From Cocos nucifera (lineage: Eukaryota; Streptophyta; Magnoliopsida; Arecales; Arecaceae): a DNA stretch of 64,000 nt. Both the position numbers and the translations under genes were made by a program. Positions within the stretch are counted from its first letter, which is position 1. Every line of letters starts with the position of its first letter. The notes under the pieces were generated by a model. That model had not been told where the DNA came from, searched no databases, and worked only from the letters and a program-made list of their open reading frames with translations. Below are positions 9,791-21,378 of the stretch, one piece after another. The DNA lies in assembly GCA_006176705.1 (NCBI GenBank), contig QRFJ01002094.1:90328-154327 (forward strand), written 5' to 3'.

Positions 9791-10380
9791 AAATAAGATC
9801 CTTTTTAGATCACGTCGGATTTTATAGATGCTTCATCAATGACTTTAGTAAGATATCAAGACCCATATGCAATTTATTGGACAAGGACACACCATCTGTC
9901 TTTGATGAAGAATGTCCATAAGCCTTTCAGACATTACGAACAGCCCTGACAATAGCACCCATAATAAAATCTCCTGATTGGTCCTTTCCACTTAAAATCA
10001 TGTGTGACGCTTCCAATTTTGCAATAGGAGCCACCTTAGGTCAAAGAATAAACAAGGAGCCACATGTGATCTACTATGCTAGCAAGACTCTTTTCGATGC
10101 ACAATTGAACTACACCATAATGGAAAAAGAGCAACTAGCAGTAGTATTCGCCCTTGAAAATTTTCATTCATATCTGCTAGGATCTAAGGTCTAGCGTATT
10201 CTGATCATGTGGCTCTGAAAGATCTGCTCTCAAAGAAAGATACCAAACCATGATTGATCAGATGGATCCTTCTGCTCTAAAAATTTGATCTAAAAATTTA
10301 AAATAAGAAGGGCTCTAAAAATATGGTAGCTGACCACATTTCTAGAATTTTAGTTGATCACACAATGGGTATAGATGAGG
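9791..10380 (+). pseudogene. Gypsy B RT connection and RNase H domain
   Basis: The clear open piece is 10000-10194 with MCDASNFAIGATLGQR, YYASKTL, and YTIMEKEQLAVVFALE, the catalytic Asp and Glu blocks of gypsy RNase H. Upstream (9790-9990) a 'DHVGFYRCFINDFSKI' thumb/connection block can be read. After 10194 the frame breaks; 'VADHISRI' near 10325 marks the end of RNase H and the run into integrase. Confidence 0.8.
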
Positions 10381-10799
10381 TCTAAGATAAATTTTTTGAT
10401 GAACAACGTTTTGCAACCTCCTCTGATCAAATATCATAGTTTGCCCACATCATTAACTACTTAGCAATAGGGCAAGTTCCTCTCCATTGGACAAAATAGA
10501 AAATGGATTGATTCTTTTCATAGGTCAGACATTATTATTGGGAGAAACTCAGATTTTTCAAATATTGTTCCGACCAAGTTATTCGACATTGTGTTCCTGA
10601 GAGTGAGTATCAAAGTATACTTACCTTTTGTCACTCTCATACATGTGGGGGATACTTCTGTGGAAAGAATAGCCACGAAAGTGCTACCAAGTAGATTTTA
10701 CTGGCCAACATTGTTTAAGGATGCACATAAATTCTGCCATGAGTGGTTACGCTGTTAGCAAACAAGGAATATTTTTAGAAAAAAATATGATGCCTCTAT
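10381..10799 (+). pseudogene. Gypsy B integrase N-terminal zinc-finger remnant
   Basis: Broken frames contain 'FCHSHTCGGYF' (near 10627), the H-x-H half of the HHCC integrase zinc finger with the canonical HxxxCGGH spacing, then a frame-broken segment toward 'ISRKN'-type residues. The region ends at 10799, where copia C1 is inserted; the domain continues at 35123. Confidence 0.7.
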
Positions 10800-13080
10800 T
10801 GTTAGATATGTGTGCCCTAGAAGCTAGAATTGGCTGACACTTGTAATACATTTCTAGGGGTAAAATTATAATTTTAACTATAAATAATAAAATGGGTTAT
10901 TTTTTATTATAAATATATATTTAGTGTCTATGATACATTCCTTGAGTTAATGGTAATGATAATTCTTATTTTCAAGAGTTGAAAATTTAAGACAAGAATT
11001 TTCATTATTAACTCATGAAATGCTTTCGACCGTAGGATCATCATGAGGATGGTGTGTGATCTGGAAGGTTGGTGTACAATCGCTTCTTTATAATAGATGA
11101 GTCTTGAGTCTGTGGTGTAGAGACACTCGAGCGAGAGTACAGATACTCGTTAGAGAATGAGGGCACTGAGCGTGACCACCTCCAGCAATCATAAGGAAGT
11201 CTACCTTCTCATCGATGACTGGCTCAAAGCTGTAGTGCTGTGTCTGGTTCATTGACTTGAGGTGCATCGATAGTTCACCTTGAGGGTGTTATAGTTTGAC
11301 TACACCATGACTTAGTCTCCTAGCCATTTGGAACCCTGAGGTGTATGTTGGCTATAGCATGTTCATTGTAGAAATTGGATTGCACCAAGAGAGAATCTAT
11401 CTACCTCGGTGGATGAGGAGCAATCTTATGATGATCATGAGAATCAAGTCCTTAAGCCCATGGCAATGATAGAGTGAAATAATAGAAAGAATTTCTATTA
11501 AGGTTTTCACATCGGACTTGAATCGAGTGAATAAATCATATGACGAAAATTAGGGTTTGACGGGTTCACCTTAACCCTAATCTGATCGGGGCTCAAGATA
11601 GAAGAACTTAATCACATAGGTAGCTGCACTGAAAGGTTCATTTTTAGTTTTGATGGGTTTCCACCATATACTACTAGGTATCATTGGTGGATTTTGGAAG
11701 TAATTAGAATGATTTGGATGATCGATCATTCTAGTTGTCTGAATTAGAAAAGTTCTGATCCATCGAAAGGTGTTTCAATGATGTCGATGATAGAGATCAT
11801 GACATATCCCATTACCATACAGAACTGAATCTAACTAGGTCACACAAATAAGAGTTTGGATCTGGATATCATCAATTAGACTAATCCAGTTCAATTGATT
11901 TGAATTAGATTCAATTAGGTTCAAGAAAATCGTGCTAGCACATGATTGAGCCTAACGTTCTCCTTCTACTATCATTAAAAGTTATCTCGACTGAGCCAAA
12001 TATGTTTATGCTCACTCAGACACCTTTACTTGGTCTGACTGGAGCTTGTCTAGGTTAGAAAAGGGTTGTCTTAATTTATGAGATAAATTGGAGAGAACAC
12101 CTGCCATTTTTCATCTCCTACTAATTCTTGTCTTTTGATTTTGGTCAAACGTTGACCTTTGACACTTAGACATCTGCCAATATATCATGCACTCATAGGA
12201 GAATAGATAGGGGTTTGTCCTCTTGCTAGAAATTGGAAGACAGGGGACACATGCTTAGGGAGGCGTGTGCCCATGGATAGGGTGCCTGGAGTCCCAAACA
12301 GATGGGACTCTAGGTTGCTTCTTGGAATCAACTTAGGTAAGCACGTAAGACTCAGCTTTGATCATTCTTGGCACCACCACAGGATGATTTGAGGGAGATC
12401 TCATCTAATTAGATCAGGTGATGTCATTCCATCAATCAGATTTAGATCTGATTGCATGAAGTGATGTGATTAGCCGAGATGATGTGGCACTGCATGGCGC
12501 AGTAGGGTCTATATAAACCCTATCTGCGCCTAGCTTTCAAGAGGTTCTCTCTTAGCACATGCCCCAAGGCTGCCCCTCTCCCTCCTTCATGCCATCTTCT
12601 TATCTTCTCTCTCCTCTCCATGTCCAAGGATATTTGGGCTCCAGTTTGATGGGATCCAGGCAAGAGAAAGGTGACGGAAAAGGAAGAAGGTAGCACTGCT
12701 GCACAGACGACTGTAGATCTTCAAAAGAAGTTTTGAAGATCCTCCAAATCATATCCAAATCTAATATTTGGAGAGATAATAAAGAAGGAGAAGATCTTCA
12801 GATCTAGCTTGAGTGGATACCAGTAGAGGCCAGGCACTTGCGTGGCTAGATCCAGAATCTCAGACAATCAGCAAGATCATCAAAGGATAATCTGATTACC
12901 CAACATCAAGATATAAATTAAATCAAATTTAATTTATTTTATTTTTATTTATTAGATTTATAAAATTAGATCTAAAATATTTTAGATCTGATCTAGATTT
13001 AAGAAAAAAATTTAAAATATCTTTCTTGATTCAATCAGATCTGAACGAATCTGACCTGGGAAATCAAGATTTTTCTTTCA
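10800..13080 (+). repeat. 5' LTR of copia C1 (2281 bp)
   Basis: Starts TGTTAGATATG and ends TTTCTTTCA, directly followed by a degenerate initiator-Met-tRNA primer site. It aligns end to end with the LTR copies at 17731, 21379, 29380 and 32839. A TATA box is at 12509-12516. Confidence 0.93.
12509..12516 (+). promoter_or_regulatory. TATA box in C1 5' LTR
   Basis: CTATATAAAC context. Equivalent positions in other LTRs of the family read ctatgtaaag (L2, L3), ctatataaag (31086-31094, L4) and ctacataaac (L5), so it is intact here and in L4 and mutated elsewhere. It lies about 570 bp from the LTR end. Confidence 0.6.
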
Positions 13081-13082
13081 AC

Positions 13083-13094
13083 TAGTATTAGAGC
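13083..13094 (+). other. Primer binding site of C1 (initiator Met tRNA type)
   Basis: TAGTATTAGAGC against the usual copia TGGTATCAGAGC: two differences (G to A, C to T). It begins two bases after the LTR. Confidence 0.75.
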
Positions 13095-14930
13095 TAGGTT
13101 CTAATAAATTAATTAGGTCTAATTTTATTTTAATTTTGATCTAATAATTAGGTGATTTTAGATGTCACATGAGATGTGATTAGATCTAAAATCAAAAAAA
13201 TTAAAATTAACTAATTTAGATCTAAGATTTACAAGATGCATGACTAGTTGTAAAATAGAATTGTTCTATATGTAGTCTTGTATGTTCATAATTTAATTTG
13301 ATTAATTTATAATTTTAAATATATTTATTTACTATTTTTTGATGTTATAAATATTATAATAATATCTAAAAAATAGTAAATAAAATTATTTAATTTTTGG
13401 TTCATATGAGATACGATGAATGCATGTTTAGACTAGTTGTAGAATAGTTCTACAAAATTATCTAGATTAGAATTTATTGATGTGATCAATTTAAATTAAA
13501 TTTTTTAGATGAATTATGAGATAATTTAGATCTAAAAACATGCATAAGATGTATGCAAAATATGTATATAGTTAGATTAATTTTTATATATGAGATATAT
13601 GATGTAGATCTAACTAGTTTTATAGATTTATATTTCTGATTAAGACATTTCCTTTGGCCGTCCGATCATAAAAACAAAGTAGGATTTAAATACCCTCTCC
13701 TCCCATTCCATGGGATGTTCTTATGATGTGTAGGGGTGCTGCACATTCATCCTTAATTAGAAATCAAGAACTTACTTTCTGTAAAATCCTAGATCCTGAA
13801 ATCCTAGGATTTTATTTACATATTTTATTTTGTGAATCCTGAACTTAATTAAGAATTAAGATTATGAAATATTTGTTAGATCTAAAATTGAGAATTTTAG
13901 ATCTAATACATATTCATAAAGTTGGGTTCGGGCTTGGGTAGCTCAATTAGGTCTAAGCGGTTGATCAAACCGAATCAAGAGTTAGTTAGATGGGATCAAC
14001 AGTGCTTAAATTGACCAGCCTAATAAGATTAAGTTTAGATCAAGATCAAGTCACGTGAGTGATTGATCAAACTAAGATCTAATTAGGCTCAGTGGTTAGA
14101 GTCTGGATTGTATGCTAACCCAATTGGTTCTGGCTTAATAATTTGGTGTCTAAGGTAAGTTTGGCAGATACGATCGACTGATTTTTAATTGGAAGCTTCT
14201 CGACTCGAATGCATTCTTGTTGAGTTAATGGCATTTTCCTTCCACCGGTCTCACTTACCTGGCCATATTTGTTGGCTCAGTCCTGATCTGAGATGGTCAA
14301 TAATCCAAGCTAACCCATGCCACTAGGTTAGTCATAATGGTTATGACTATGTCAAGTCTAGTTTAATGAAACCTAAATCAAATCTTCCTAAGAAAAGATT
14401 AAGTCTAAAGTCTCCCACCAATATAGATGTGCGGGCCCTTCCCGGGGTTGATTGTTCTCAGCTGGTTATAGTGGTTTAGTTGCATCGAAAAGATGCAACC
14501 ATATCTATTAGGCATTGGATACTATAGGCTGGATGATGGATTGGGCTCAATATTTTAGATACAGTGAGAGACTCAATTAGGAATTCAATCTGTACGAATG
14601 GTGGGTGTGACTTAACTAAAGAGTGGATCAATATTTTGAGCACGATGAGATTCATGAATTAGAGACCAAGTTTGGATGCACCATGATTAGAAAAATCATT
14701 CAATAAGAGTTGTTCACTCATTGGCTAACCCATCATCAATAACTGTTAGGTGAGGTGATGAGTCAGTTGGTGGGACCGCACCATCCACTAGAAATCATTA
14801 ATCATGAAGATTTTTGCATCTCTATAGAGGGAGTGTAAGGATCCAAGAAAATAGTGGAAGTTAATTTGTTTAAAAATAAAACTCCTAAACAAATTGATCA
14901 AGTTATAATTACAATATCTAACTAGAAATT
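13095..14930 (+). other. 5' leader of copia C1, non-coding
   Basis: About 1.8 kb without a coding pattern, homologous throughout to 23681-25520 in C2. Contains AGGTAAGT (14153-14160) and its exact complement ACTTACCT (14253-14260) with the same 92-base spacing in C2, and 'gtgcgggcccttcc' near 14428. Confidence 0.8.
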
Positions 14931-15780
14931 TTGACTCTCTACGAGAAAATGTCTGCATCCAACCCACTAGCACGTATCCTGGACACCCATAGACTGATCA
15001 GACTCAATTACAAGGATTGGCTTTGGAACTTCAAAATTATTTTGGGTTTTGAGAAGTTAACTCATGTATTAGATCAGGACCCTTCCACCTTACCAGCTCA
15101 TCCATCCGCTGAACAAAGAGTAACTCTTGAAAAGTAGACGGCGAAGATAACAAGGCCAAATACTACATGTTGGGCTCGATGTCTGATGAACTTCAGCGCC
15201 AACATGAAGATATCATGACTGTCCACTAAATGTTGGCTCACCTATAAGAGATGTTTGGTGAACAGAGTCGCATAGCAAAGTATCAAGTTACTAAATGACT
15301 TTTCAGGGCTAAAATGTGTGATCGACAGTCAGTCCAAGATCATTGTTTGATGATGATCAAGGACTTGGAAGAGCTTGAAAAGCTTGAAGTAAAGTTGGAC
15401 CTGGATTTACAGAATGATGTAATTCTATAATCCTTGACTATTGCATATGGGTAATTCATCATGAACTACCATATGCATAAATTTCAAAATTTCCTGGCCG
15501 AACTTATGAATATGCTGGTTACTGCTGAGCTTTCCATGAAAGATTCTAAAGGCTCAGTGCTTGCTATGGAATGGACTTCTTCTAAGAGAAAGACTTTTAG
15601 AAAGAAAAAGAAGTCTGTGAAAAAGCAGAAGGTGGAAGGAGGATGGAAGAAAAAGGCAGAGCTCAAGAAGAAGATCGCTGACAAAGAAAAGTATTTCCAT
15701 TGCAACAATGACGACCACTAAAAGCAAAACTGGCCTACTTACCTGGCCATCTTGAAGAATAAGAAGGAGGCAGGTCCTTC
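14931..15780 (+). pseudogene. Copia C1 gag
   Basis: Open frame 14931-15137 (NPLARILDTHRLIRLNYKDW, the N-terminus of the plant copia gag family) ends in a stop; after frame changes, 15461-15721 carries the C-terminal part: LAELMNMLVTAELSMK, a Lys-rich basic stretch, then Y-F-H-C-N-N-D-D-H where the nucleocapsid zinc knuckle C-x2-C-x4-H-x4-C is expected. The first Cys is Tyr and the last is Trp, and a stop falls inside the knuckle. Compared with C2's gag the same blocks occur in the same order. Confidence 0.8.
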
Positions 15781-16042
15781 TGGAGGTATGCTCGTTATTG
15801 AGTCTAACCTTACGATTTCTTCTAGATCCAATTGGGTGCTTGACTCTGGTTCTAGTGCTCATTTGTGCACTTCTAGGCAGGATCTTGAGGATAGTAGAAG
15901 GTTGAGGGATGGTGAGATGATCCTGTACATCAAAAATAAAGCAAGAGTTACTGCCGTGGCCATGGGAATATACCCTCTTCAACTACCATCTGGTTTAGAC
16001 TTAGTTTTAAAAGATTGTTATTTTATGCCTGTAGCAAGCTGA
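15752..16042 (+). pseudogene. Copia C1 protease (retropepsin)
   Basis: A 96-codon frame with the active-site block NWVLDSGSSAHLC; the D-S-G codons are at 15842-15850 and look intact. It continues through IKNKARVTAVAMGIY and LPSGLDLVLKDCYF to a stop at 16040, where the usual polyprotein would read on into the pre-integrase domain. The fold appears complete, but it can no longer be made as part of gag-pol because of stops on both sides. Confidence 0.8.
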
Positions 16043-17173
16043 AATTTGATTTCTATTTCATGCCTAGCACTAAAAGGCTATGTAATTAGTTTTCTTAAGG
16101 ACCATTGTAACATTCTTTATGAAAGAAATAAAATTGCAAGTTGTTTTCTTATTAACGGTCTTTATCAATTACATATTGATGTATCTATTTTTAATATTGA
16201 GCAAAATGTGATAGCCATGAAATGACCTAGGGATAGTCCAAATAATAGGTATCTATAGCACCTAAGACTAGATCATATAGTAGAAGATAGGATTAACAAA
16301 TTAGAGAAAATCGGACTTTTGAATCTATTGACTTTTAAGTCATATTCAATTTGTGAATCTTGTCTTCATGGCAAAATGACTAAACTCCCTTTTGTAGGAC
16401 ATGGGGAAAGGGCCACGGATCTTCTTGCCCTAGTACATACTAATGTATGCAGCCCATTTGATGTGCCAGCTAGAGGCAACTTTGTCTACTTTATATCCTT
16501 TACTGACGATTTTCTAGGTATGGATATGTGTATCTTATGAGACACAAGTCTGAAGCTTTTAAAAAATTCAAGGAATTCAAACATGAAGTAGAAAAGCAAA
16601 CTGAAAAATCTATTAAGATTCTTCGATCAAATTGAGGAGGCGAATATCTTAGTCAGAAATTTCCAGACTATCTTAAGAAAAATGGCATAATCTCTCAATG
16701 GACTCCATCTGGAACATCTCAACTCAATGAAATTTCAGAACGAAGGAATCGGACCCTATTAGATATGGTCCAATCCATGATGAGCTTCACAGACCTCCCT
16801 GATTTTGTTTGGGGACATTGTTTGTTAACTGCAATATACTTAATGAATAGGGTTTCTTCTAAAACCGTTCCTACTACACCGTATGAGATATGACATGGTA
16901 AGAAACTAAGTCTGAGTCATCTCAGAATTTGGGGTTGTCTAGCTCATGTCAAAGAACAACAAGCGGACAAGTTAGACTTTAGATTCTTTAGAGCTCAATT
17001 TATAGGATATCCTAGGAGTCATTAGGATATTATTTCTACATTCCAGAAGATCACAATGTGATTATGAGTCGATATACATCTTTTTTGAAAAATGGTTTAT
17101 TCAAGATAGCGACATTGAAAAGTAGATCAAGCTCGATGAGAAAGTCTCACAAGAGCAACGAGCTACAGACCAA
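16043..17173 (+). pseudogene. Copia C1 GAG-pre-integrase and integrase
   Basis: HHCC region: HLRLDHI near 16262 and CESCLHGKM near 16354 in the open frame 16319-16540. The first catalytic block reads HTNVCSP: Asp is changed to Asn (codon 16442-16444). The second block is LRSN-stop-GGEY near 16625, also Asp to Asn plus a stop. The third, ISERRNRTL near 16732, keeps Glu. Downstream are VWGH, YEI, WGC and the IPEDHNVIM block of the C-terminal part, with frame breaks. Two of three catalytic acids are lost. Confidence 0.82.
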
Positions 17174-17730
17174 ATGGAACCAAATCAGGTTGAGCCAATA
17201 CAATCACTACCTCCTCCACCTCGTAAATCAGAAAGGATTGTTCATCCCCTTGAGAGGTACTTAGGTACCATTTCAAAGAAAATAGAAAAAATGTTTCTCA
17301 TAGGTAATGGGGTTCATAGTGATGATCCCAAAATGTATAACAAGACGATATCAGATATCGACTTTGAGAAATGGTTAGAGGTAATGAAGTCAAAAATTGA
17401 CTCGATGCACTCAAATCAAGTCTAGACCTTGGTAGATCCACCAGAAGGTATAGTATCTATTGGGTGTAAATGGATCTACAAGAGAAAGATTGGTGCAGAT
17501 GGGAATGTGGAGACATTCAAAGCGAGATTAGTGGCAAAAGATTATAGTCAGCACGAAGGCATTGACTATTAGGATACTTTTTCGTTAGTAGCTATGCTAA
17601 AATTCATCCGTATATTGCTTGCTGTTGCAGCCTATTTCAATTATGAAATATGGCAAATAGACGTGAAAACGATATTCTTAAAGGGATATCTTAAGAAAGA
17701 TATCTATATGGAACAGCCACTAGGTATCAC
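17174..17730 (+). pseudogene. Copia C1 integrase tail and first half of RT
   Basis: 17174-17425 encodes the integrase-RT linker (PPPPRKSERIVHPLERYLG) and the RT start (FEKWLEVMKSKIDSMHSNQV, then a stop). From 17430 it reads WIYKRKIGADGN, FKARLVAK, and in 17594-17730 YEIWQIDVKTIFLKGYL with the first catalytic Asp of RT, and EQPLGIT, where it is cut by C2. RT resumes at 31658 with FTSNDVDHKVCKLQ. Confidence 0.88.
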
Positions 17731-20015
17731 TGTTAGATATGTGTGCCCTAGAATCCAGAATTGGCTGACACTTGTAATATACTTCTAGGAGCAAAATTAT
17801 AATTTTGACTATAAATAATAAAATGGGTTATTTTCTATCACATATGTGTATTTAGTGTCTATGATACATTGCTTGAGTTAATGATAATGATAATTCTTAT
17901 TTTCAAGAGTTGAAAATTTAAGACAAGAATTTTCATTATTAACTCATAAAATGCTCCTGACCGTAGGATCATCATGAGGATGGTGATTGATCCAAAAAAT
18001 TAGTGTACAATCACTTCTTTATAGTAGATGAGTCTTGAGTCTATGGTATAGAGACACCGGAGTGAGAGTACAGGTACTCATTAGAAAATGAGCGCACTGA
18101 GCGTGACCTCCTCGAGTAATCATAAGAAAGTCTACCTTTTCATCGATGACTGACTTGAAGCTACAGTGGTGTGTCTGATCCTTTGATCTGAGGTGCATCG
18201 ATAGTTCACCTTGAGGATGTTATAGTTTGACTACACCAAGACTCGGTCTTCTAGCCATTCAGAATCCTGAGGTGTATGTTGGCTATAGCATGTTCATTAT
18301 AGCAATTGGATTGCACCAAGATGGAATCTATCTACCTCAATGGATGAGGAGTAGCTCTGTGATGATCATAAGAATCAAGTCCATAAGCCCATGGCCATGG
18401 TAGAGAGTGAAATAATAGAAAGAGTTTCTATTAAGATTTTCACATCGGACTTGAATCGAATGATTAAATCATATGATAGAAATTAGGGTTTGACGAGTTC
18501 ACCTTAACCCTAATCTGATCGGGACTCAAGATAGAAGAACTTAATCACACAAGTAGCTACACCGAGAGGTTCATCTTCAGTTTTGATGGGTTGCCACCAT
18601 ATACTGCTAGGTGTCACTAGTGGATTTTGGGAGCAATTAAAATGATTTAGATGATTGATCATTCTAGTTGTTTGAATCAGAAGAGTTTTGATCCATCAAA
18701 AAGTGTTTTGATGATGTCGATGATGGAGATCACGACATATCCCATTGCCGTATAGAACTGAATCTAACTGGATCACATAAATAAGGATTTTAATCTGGAT
18801 ATCATCAATTGAACTAACCCAGTTCAATTAATTTGAATTAGATTCAATTAGGTTCAAAAAAATCGTGCTAGCACATGATTGAACCTAACATTCTCCTTTT
18901 TCTATCATTAAAAGTTGTCTCAACTGAGCCAAATGAGTTTGTGCTTACTCAGGTACCTTTACCTGATTTGATTGGAGCTTGTCTAGGTCAGAAAAGGATT
19001 ATCTTAATTTATGAGATAAATTTGAGACAACACCTGTCATTTTCCATCACCTGTTAATTCTTGTCCTTTGACTTTGGTCAAATGTTGACCTTTGACCCTT
19101 GGACATCTGCCCATGTATCATGTGCTTATTGGAGAGCAGATAGGGGATTATCCCCTTATTGGATTTTAGAAAGGAGGGGGTGCATGCCTAGGATGGCGTG
19201 CGCCCATGGATAGGGATGCCTGGAGTCCCATACGGATGGGACTCCAGGTTGCTTCTTGGATTCAAACTAGGTGACCCTCACCTATAGACTTTGACCAGTC
19301 TTAGGCACCACCTTAGGATGAATCTATGGGTCTCTCATCTGATTGGATTAGATGATGTCATCCCACCAATTAGATTTAGATCTGATTAAATGAAGCAACG
19401 TGATTGGCCGAGGTGATGTGGCACTGCATGGTGCAGCAGGGTCTATGTAAAGACTTGTCTGCACCCACTTTTAATAGACTTCTCTCTTAGCCATGCCCCA
19501 AGGCTGTCCCTCTCTTTTCATTAGGCCACCTTTAGGCCATCTCTCTTTTCTCCATGCCCAAGGATAGTTGGGCTTTAGATTAGTGTGATTCAGGCAAGAA
19601 AAGGCTGACGAGAAAGGAAGAAGGCAGCACTACTACAGAGACGACTACTGATCTTCGAAAGAAGTTTCGAAAATCCTTCAAATCAGATCCAAATCTGATT
19701 TTTGGAGATGAGATAAAGAAGGAGAATATCTCTAGATCCAACTAGAGTGGATACCGGGAGAGGCCAAGCACTTGCGTGGCTAGATCCAGAACCTCAGGCA
19801 ATCAGCAGATCATCAATGGGTAATCGGATTACCCATATCAAGGTAAAACTAATTTAGATTTAATTTAATTTAATTTTTTTATTTATAAGATCATAAAATT
19901 AAATCTAAAAAATGTTAGATCTGATTTGGATCTAAGAAGAAATTTTTGAAATATACCTCTTGATCCAATCAGATTTGAACGAACCTGACCCCAAAAAATC
20001 TGATTTTCCCCTTCA
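17731..20015 (+). repeat. 5' LTR of copia C2 (L2)
   Basis: 2285 bp, TGTTAGATATG...CCCCTTCA, followed by primer site TAGTATCAGAGC at 20018-20029 and then the gap at 20032. Nearly identical to 21379-23666 except for about two dozen differences concentrated between about 18090 and 19125. Confidence 0.93.
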
Positions 20016-20031
20016 ACTAGTATCAGAGCCA

Positions 20032-21031
20032 NNNNNNNNNNNNNNNNNNNNNNNNNNNNNNNNNNNNNNNNNNNNNNNNNNNNNNNNNNNNNNNNNNNNN
20101 NNNNNNNNNNNNNNNNNNNNNNNNNNNNNNNNNNNNNNNNNNNNNNNNNNNNNNNNNNNNNNNNNNNNNNNNNNNNNNNNNNNNNNNNNNNNNNNNNNNN
20201 NNNNNNNNNNNNNNNNNNNNNNNNNNNNNNNNNNNNNNNNNNNNNNNNNNNNNNNNNNNNNNNNNNNNNNNNNNNNNNNNNNNNNNNNNNNNNNNNNNNN
20301 NNNNNNNNNNNNNNNNNNNNNNNNNNNNNNNNNNNNNNNNNNNNNNNNNNNNNNNNNNNNNNNNNNNNNNNNNNNNNNNNNNNNNNNNNNNNNNNNNNNN
20401 NNNNNNNNNNNNNNNNNNNNNNNNNNNNNNNNNNNNNNNNNNNNNNNNNNNNNNNNNNNNNNNNNNNNNNNNNNNNNNNNNNNNNNNNNNNNNNNNNNNN
20501 NNNNNNNNNNNNNNNNNNNNNNNNNNNNNNNNNNNNNNNNNNNNNNNNNNNNNNNNNNNNNNNNNNNNNNNNNNNNNNNNNNNNNNNNNNNNNNNNNNNN
20601 NNNNNNNNNNNNNNNNNNNNNNNNNNNNNNNNNNNNNNNNNNNNNNNNNNNNNNNNNNNNNNNNNNNNNNNNNNNNNNNNNNNNNNNNNNNNNNNNNNNN
20701 NNNNNNNNNNNNNNNNNNNNNNNNNNNNNNNNNNNNNNNNNNNNNNNNNNNNNNNNNNNNNNNNNNNNNNNNNNNNNNNNNNNNNNNNNNNNNNNNNNNN
20801 NNNNNNNNNNNNNNNNNNNNNNNNNNNNNNNNNNNNNNNNNNNNNNNNNNNNNNNNNNNNNNNNNNNNNNNNNNNNNNNNNNNNNNNNNNNNNNNNNNNN
20901 NNNNNNNNNNNNNNNNNNNNNNNNNNNNNNNNNNNNNNNNNNNNNNNNNNNNNNNNNNNNNNNNNNNNNNNNNNNNNNNNNNNNNNNNNNNNNNNNNNNN
21001 NNNNNNNNNNNNNNNNNNNNNNNNNNNNNNN
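20032..21031. other. Assembly gap (exactly 1000 N)
   Basis: A round-number run of N, so probably a placeholder of arbitrary length. Flanking sequences are copies of each other (see the duplicate at 21032-23682), which suggests the true gap may be zero or negative. Confidence 0.97.
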
Positions 21032-21378
21032 AATGAAGTCAAAATTGACTCGATGCACTCAAATCAAGTCTAGACCTTGGTAGATCCACCAGAAGGTATA
21101 GTATCTATTGGGTGTAAATGGATCTACAAGAGAAAGATTGGTGCAGATGGGAATGTGGAGACATTCAAAGCGAGATTAGTGGCAAAAGATTATAGTCAGC
21201 ACGAAGGCATTGACTATTAGGATACTTTTTCGTTAGTAGCTATGCTAAAATTCATCCGTATATTGCTTGCTGTTGCAGCCTATTTCAATTATGAAATATG
21301 GCAAATAGACGTGAAAACGATATTCTTAAAGGGATATCTTAAGAAAGATATCTATATGGAACAGCCACTAGGTATCAC
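21032..21378 (+). pseudogene. Second copy of C1 RT fragment (probable assembly duplicate)
   Basis: Base for base the same as 17383-17730 apart from one missing A near 21044, including the in-frame stop after SNQV, the 64-codon RT frame (21242-21436) that runs into the LTR, and the mutated TSD copy atcac at 21374-21378. Two separate insertions would not give this junction twice. Confidence 0.85.

Noticed and set aside
15484..15982. Minus-strand frames of 74 and 142 codons
   Set aside because: They are shadows of the gag and protease coding strand of C1; the Phe/Leu-rich composition mirrors the Lys-rich gag tail.
19883..21058. Frames of 339-391 codons spanning the gap
   Set aside because: They consist mostly of unknown residues from the N run.
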